Translations under genes and position numbers: made by a program
In this document: positions 15,449 through 17,928 of the stretch, piece after piece
Layout of the letters: the number at the start of each line of letters is the position of its first letter
Numbering within the stretch: position 1 is the stretch's first letter
The notes under the pieces: model-generated
What the model saw: the letters and a program-made list of their open reading frames with translations, nothing else
Told to the model about the DNA's origin: nothing
Databases searched by the model: none
Origin: an uncultured Methanobacteriaceae archaeon
GTDB taxonomy: Archaea; Methanobacteriota; Methanobacteria; Methanobacteriales; Methanobacteriaceae
Reading direction: 5' to 3'
DNA: 17,928 bases
Assembly (NCBI GenBank): GCA_947259185.1
Contig: CAMYKT010000033.1
Location: 1 to 17,928, forward strand

Positions 15449-15544
15449 TACAATTTCAAATCATTAATCGATGGAAGGTCATGTTAATTTTCTTTTTCTA
15501 TCTTTTCCACTTCCCGAGGTTATTTAATATGTATGATTAGTGTT

Positions 15545-16156
15545 TCAAGTTTTTCCTATTTTTGCGAAATTTGTAATAAGAAAATCAAAATCATCTATAT
15601 TTTTCAATCTCATTTCCGGCACAAAGAACAAATAAAAACTTAAAATGCCATCAGTAATCAATTTTGATAAATACATGTCAGACCGGGTTATATTGTCCAT
15701 CACAGCATTATGAACTAAATTGTTACGTTTTTTGTATAAAAATAAATTTTTTTACTCAAATAAGGAATCTTTGAATATTTTGACGATTTTCAGTTATTTT
15801 AACATTTACTCCTCCGTTTTTACCGTTTAGTTTTAGCTCATAGACATAATCGAACAATTTGCCAATAACTGATTGGTTAGTATAATCTTTTATTAACATT
15901 TAAGATAATATTCCCCTTTTCTTTTTCATATTCTTTGATGAATTTTAATATTGCGTCCAGGGATAGGCTACTCTTATTATTTTTCTCCAGGAGACCAGAA
16001 GAAGTAATGTTATCACTGGTTTTTTTATCTAAATAGACAGCCTAATATATTAGTAATTCTTAACTTCTAATTATGAAGAACCGCATCTTCACAAGCAAGT
16101 ATATTTGGTTTATTAAGATTTTGATTAGATATGATAATTCCATGCCCCACCTGAAT
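15545..16156 (-). pseudogene. degraded gene with a HEPN-like C-terminal domain
   Basis: This 612-base minus-strand stretch reads as protein in successive frames. From the 5' side: VGHGIIISNQNLNKPNILAC then EDAVLHN; DKKTSDNITSSGLLEKNN then SLDAILKFIKEYEKEKGNII; from ATG 15899, MLIKDYTNQSVIGKLFDYVY and on to RFLI with a stop at 15756; then LFLYKKRNNLVHNAVMDNIT and on to FAKIGKT with a stop at 15545. RNNLVH fits the R-N-x3-H core of HEPN RNase domains and is followed by a suitable helix. At least three frameshifts or stops separate the parts, so it cannot be functional as it stands. The subfamily is unknown; large HEPN proteins of this kind often belong to abortive-infection systems. The 3' flank to 15449 shows nothing. 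Confidence 0.45.
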
Positions 16157-16193
16157 ATTTAATTAATACTTTTTAAAATAAGAAGATGATGAT

Positions 16194-17510
16194 ATGACCT
16201 ACGTAGAAGATGTATTAGAAGATCTGAAGAGAAAAAATCCTTATGAAGGAGAGTTCATACAGACTGCCACTGAGATTTTAAGATGTCTTAATGTAGTGTT
16301 TGAAAGGCATCCTGAATTTCAGGAAGCAAAGATTTTAGAAAGATTTTTAGAACCTGAAAGAGTGATTATGTTTAGAGTACCCTGGGTTGATGACAATGGT
16401 GAAGTTCAGGTAAATGGAGGTTTTCGTGTTCAGTTTAACAGTGCACTGGGCCCCTATAAGGGCGGGCTTCGTTTTCATGAGTCGGTTAATTTATCGGTTT
16501 TTAAATTATTAGCATTAGAACAGATTTTAAAAAACAGCCTTACCGGCATGTCAATAGGCGGTGCAAAGGGTGGAAGTGATTTTAATCCAAAAGGAAAATC
16601 CGATGCTGAGGTTATGAGATTCTGCCAGAGTTTCATGACTGAACTTAAAAATTATATTGGTCCTGAAATTGATGTCCCAGCAGGGGATATTGGTGTGGGT
16701 TTAAGAGAAGTGGGATACCTATTTGGGCAGTATAATAGAATTGCAAACAGGCATAATTGCGTATTAACCGGTAGTGGAATAGAATATGGTGGATCTCTTG
16801 TAAGAAGAGAAGCAACAGGCTATGGCCTTATTTATATATTGGAAGAAGCTTTAAAAGCAAGGGGAGAAATTTTGGAAGGTAAAAAGATAATAGTTTCTGG
16901 TTCAGGAAATGTGGCCCTATATGCAGCTGAAAAGGCTATACAACTTGGAGCAACAGTTATTGCTATGTCTGACTCAAAAGGTTACATTTATGATGAAAAT
17001 GGAATATCTATTCCATTTGTAAAACATATCAAAGAAGAAAAAAGAAAATGTATCTATGAATACTTAAATGATTTTCCTGATACCATCTATAAAGAAGGAA
17101 GTAAAGGTCTTTGGAATATAAAATGTGATATAGCTCTTCCCTGTGCTACCCAAAATGAGTTAGATGAAGAATCAGCGATAAAACTTATTAATAATGGAGT
17201 AAAATATGTCGCAGAAGGAGCAAATAAGCCATCAACGCCTGAAGCTACTAAATTATTCTTAAAATCCGGATTAATTTTCTTACCAGGAAAAGCAGCTAAT
17301 GCAGGAGGAGTTACAACCAGTGTACTGGAAATGGCACAAAGAAGTTCAAATATGCACTGGTCATTTGAGGAGGTTGATGCCCGATTAAAAAGAACCATGG
17401 TTGACATATATAGAAATATTGATAAAATGGCTAAAGAATATGGATTTGAAGGCAACTATGTAGTTGGAGCTAATATTGCAAAGGCAATGCTGGCTCAGGG
17501 AATTGTCTAA
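16194..17510 (+). CDS. gdhA: glutamate dehydrogenase, hexameric bacterial type (probably NADP-dependent)
   Basis: Reversible reductive amination of 2-oxoglutarate with ammonia to glutamate, in the cytoplasm. The 438-residue length matches the roughly 445-residue hexameric class. Visible sites are GPYKGGLRF (substrate Lys89), KNSLTGMSIGGAKGGSDF (Lys113 and catalytic Lys125), VPAGDIGVGLREVGYLFG (Asp164 region), GIEYGGSLVRREATGYG, and the Rossmann loop SGSGNVALYAAEKA (235-248). MSIGGAKGG in place of the common LPMGGGKGG is a mild variant. The coenzyme cannot be settled here; NADP is the family default. ATG 16194 follows a weak GATGAT. A TATA-like AATATTTAA near 16154-16162 suggests a very short leader. 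Its position inside the decayed island and its bacterial-type sequence suggest horizontal acquisition, by inference. Confidence 0.93.
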   Translation: MTYVEDVLEDLKRKNPYEGEFIQTATEILRCLNVVFERHPEFQEAKILERFLEPERVIMFRVPWVDDNGEVQVNGGFRVQFNSALGPYKGGLRFHESVNLSVFKLLALEQILKNSLTGMSIGGAKGGSDFNPKGKSDAEVMRFCQSFMTELKNYIGPEIDVPAGDIGVGLREVGYLFGQYNRIANRHNCVLTGSGIEYGGSLVRREATGYGLIYILEEALKARGEILEGKKIIVSGSGNVALYAAEKAIQLGATVIAMSDSKGYIYDENGISIPFVKHIKEEKRKCIYEYLNDFPDTIYKEGSKGLWNIKCDIALPCATQNELDEESAIKLINNGVKYVAEGANKPSTPEATKLFLKSGLIFLPGKAANAGGVTTSVLEMAQRSSNMHWSFEEVDARLKRTMVDIYRNIDKMAKEYGFEGNYVVGANIAKAMLAQGIV

Positions 17511-17616
17511 TAACTATATACATATAACTAGTCCCAGAAGAAATTCTTCAAATTATATCTTACCTTAAATAAAGGATGTACAGTAGAAACCAAAAAATAA
17601 TAGTTTTGAAACATAA

Positions 17617-17763
17617 CTCCATATTGCAGGCGGAAATCAATTTAATATTAAGAAAAAATTTGATGACTAACTCACCAATTATTTACTTAATATTAAATGG
17701 TGGGATTGGTCTTTTCATAAAATTTTCAATAATCCTGAAGCACTTTGCAGTACTCTAAGTTGA
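17617..17763 (+). pseudogene. C-terminal remnant of a CatB/Vat-type hexapeptide acetyltransferase
   Basis: The frame starting at 17617 reads LHIAGGNQFNIKKKFDD, a TAA, then LTNYLLNIKWWDWSFHKIFN, NPEALCSTLS, stop at 17761-17763. The order GGNP-x-K-x2-KRF, then IKWWDW-x2-EKI-x-ENLEALCS is the well-known C-terminus of xenobiotic O-acetyltransferases (CatB/Vat group), so the remnant is recognisable despite the internal stop and changed residues. Upstream left-handed helix repeats are absent, so most of the gene is lost. It lies in the 332-base gap 17511-17842, which otherwise shows no gene; the 60-codon ATG frame at 17576-17758 is an out-of-frame reading of this remnant. Confidence 0.6.
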
Positions 17764-17842
17764 ATTAATAAATCAATTATGATAATTATAATAGCATTAA
17801 AAATCAATAATTAATCAGAGAATTTATTAATTATGTGGTTTT

Positions 17843-17928
17843 ATGAAAACAAAATCAGAAGTATTAAAAATACTTGAAACAGATTTTCAGTTCTTAAGAG
17901 AAAACTTTCATGTAGATAAAATAGGCCT
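17843..17928 (+). CDS. MNT-type nucleotidyltransferase, N-terminal 28 codons only
   Basis: From ATG 17843 the frame stays open to the window end: MKTKSEVLKILETDFQFL followed by RENFHVDKIGL. The pattern helix-LRENF-x-V-x-KIGL directly precedes the FGSxARG signature in many minimal nucleotidyltransferases, which would fall just outside the window. If correct, a HEPN gene should follow, making a second MNT/HEPN pair in this island. The ribosome-binding site is weak (TGTGGTTTT before ATG). Confidence 0.6.
   Translation, partial: MKTKSEVLKILETDFQFLRENFHVDKIG

Noticed and set aside
17576..17758. 60-codon plus-strand ORF after glutamate dehydrogenase
   Set aside because: It is the wrong frame over the acetyltransferase remnant, whose conserved motifs are read in a different frame.

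Overview
The window most likely comes from a hydrogenotrophic methanogenic archaeon of the Methanobacteriales (Methanobacterium-like). The reasons are an archaeal-type PEP carboxylase, a MEDS-domain PAS/GAF histidine kinase, DUF389 and ARPP-1 proteins, GGTGA/GGAGTGA ribosome-binding sites, TATA-type promoters, T-tract terminators and very AT-rich intergenic DNA. The genus is an inference. No rRNA, tRNA or CRISPR array was seen.

Left part (1-9543), housekeeping. A YjdF/DUF2238-like membrane protein (minus, cut by the window edge) and an ATP-cone protein (plus) diverge, and each appears to carry a one-base frameshift near its 5' end. Then, all on the minus strand, come PEP carboxylase (oxaloacetate supply for the incomplete TCA pathway), a cysteine-rich 4Fe-4S protein, a 1003-residue soluble histidine kinase with no response regulator beside it, a DUF389 membrane protein, and an ARPP-1 domain protein.

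Middle (9544-11265). A 737-base, extremely AT-rich gene desert precedes a CPBP-type membrane protease gene, whose TATA box predicts a leaderless mRNA.

Right part (11266-17928), an accessory island. It holds a ribbon-helix-helix gene whose stop overlaps the start of a 59-residue basic ORF (ATGA overlap), preceded by a perfect 24-bp palindrome; an MNT/HEPN toxin-antitoxin pair; an XRE-ImmA/IrrE peptidase with a DUF4411 PIN-like partner; a bacterial-type glutamate dehydrogenase; and the first 28 codons of another MNT-type nucleotidyltransferase. The gaps hold decayed genes readable only as frameshifted fragments: an integrase-like gene (13320-13740, minus), a gene with a HEPN-type R-N-x3-H motif (15545-16156, minus), an unidentified gene (12824-13064, plus), and the C-terminal end of a CatB/Vat-type acetyltransferase (17617-17763, plus). 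The picture is a hotspot of repeated gain and loss of toxin-antitoxin and defence-like genes.

Links between genes: PEP carboxylase and glutamate dehydrogenase connect carbon fixation (oxaloacetate to 2-oxoglutarate) with ammonia assimilation, but they lie 13 kb apart and there is no sign of co-regulation. The least explained candidate system is the RHH gene, its 59-residue coupled partner and the palindromic promoter.
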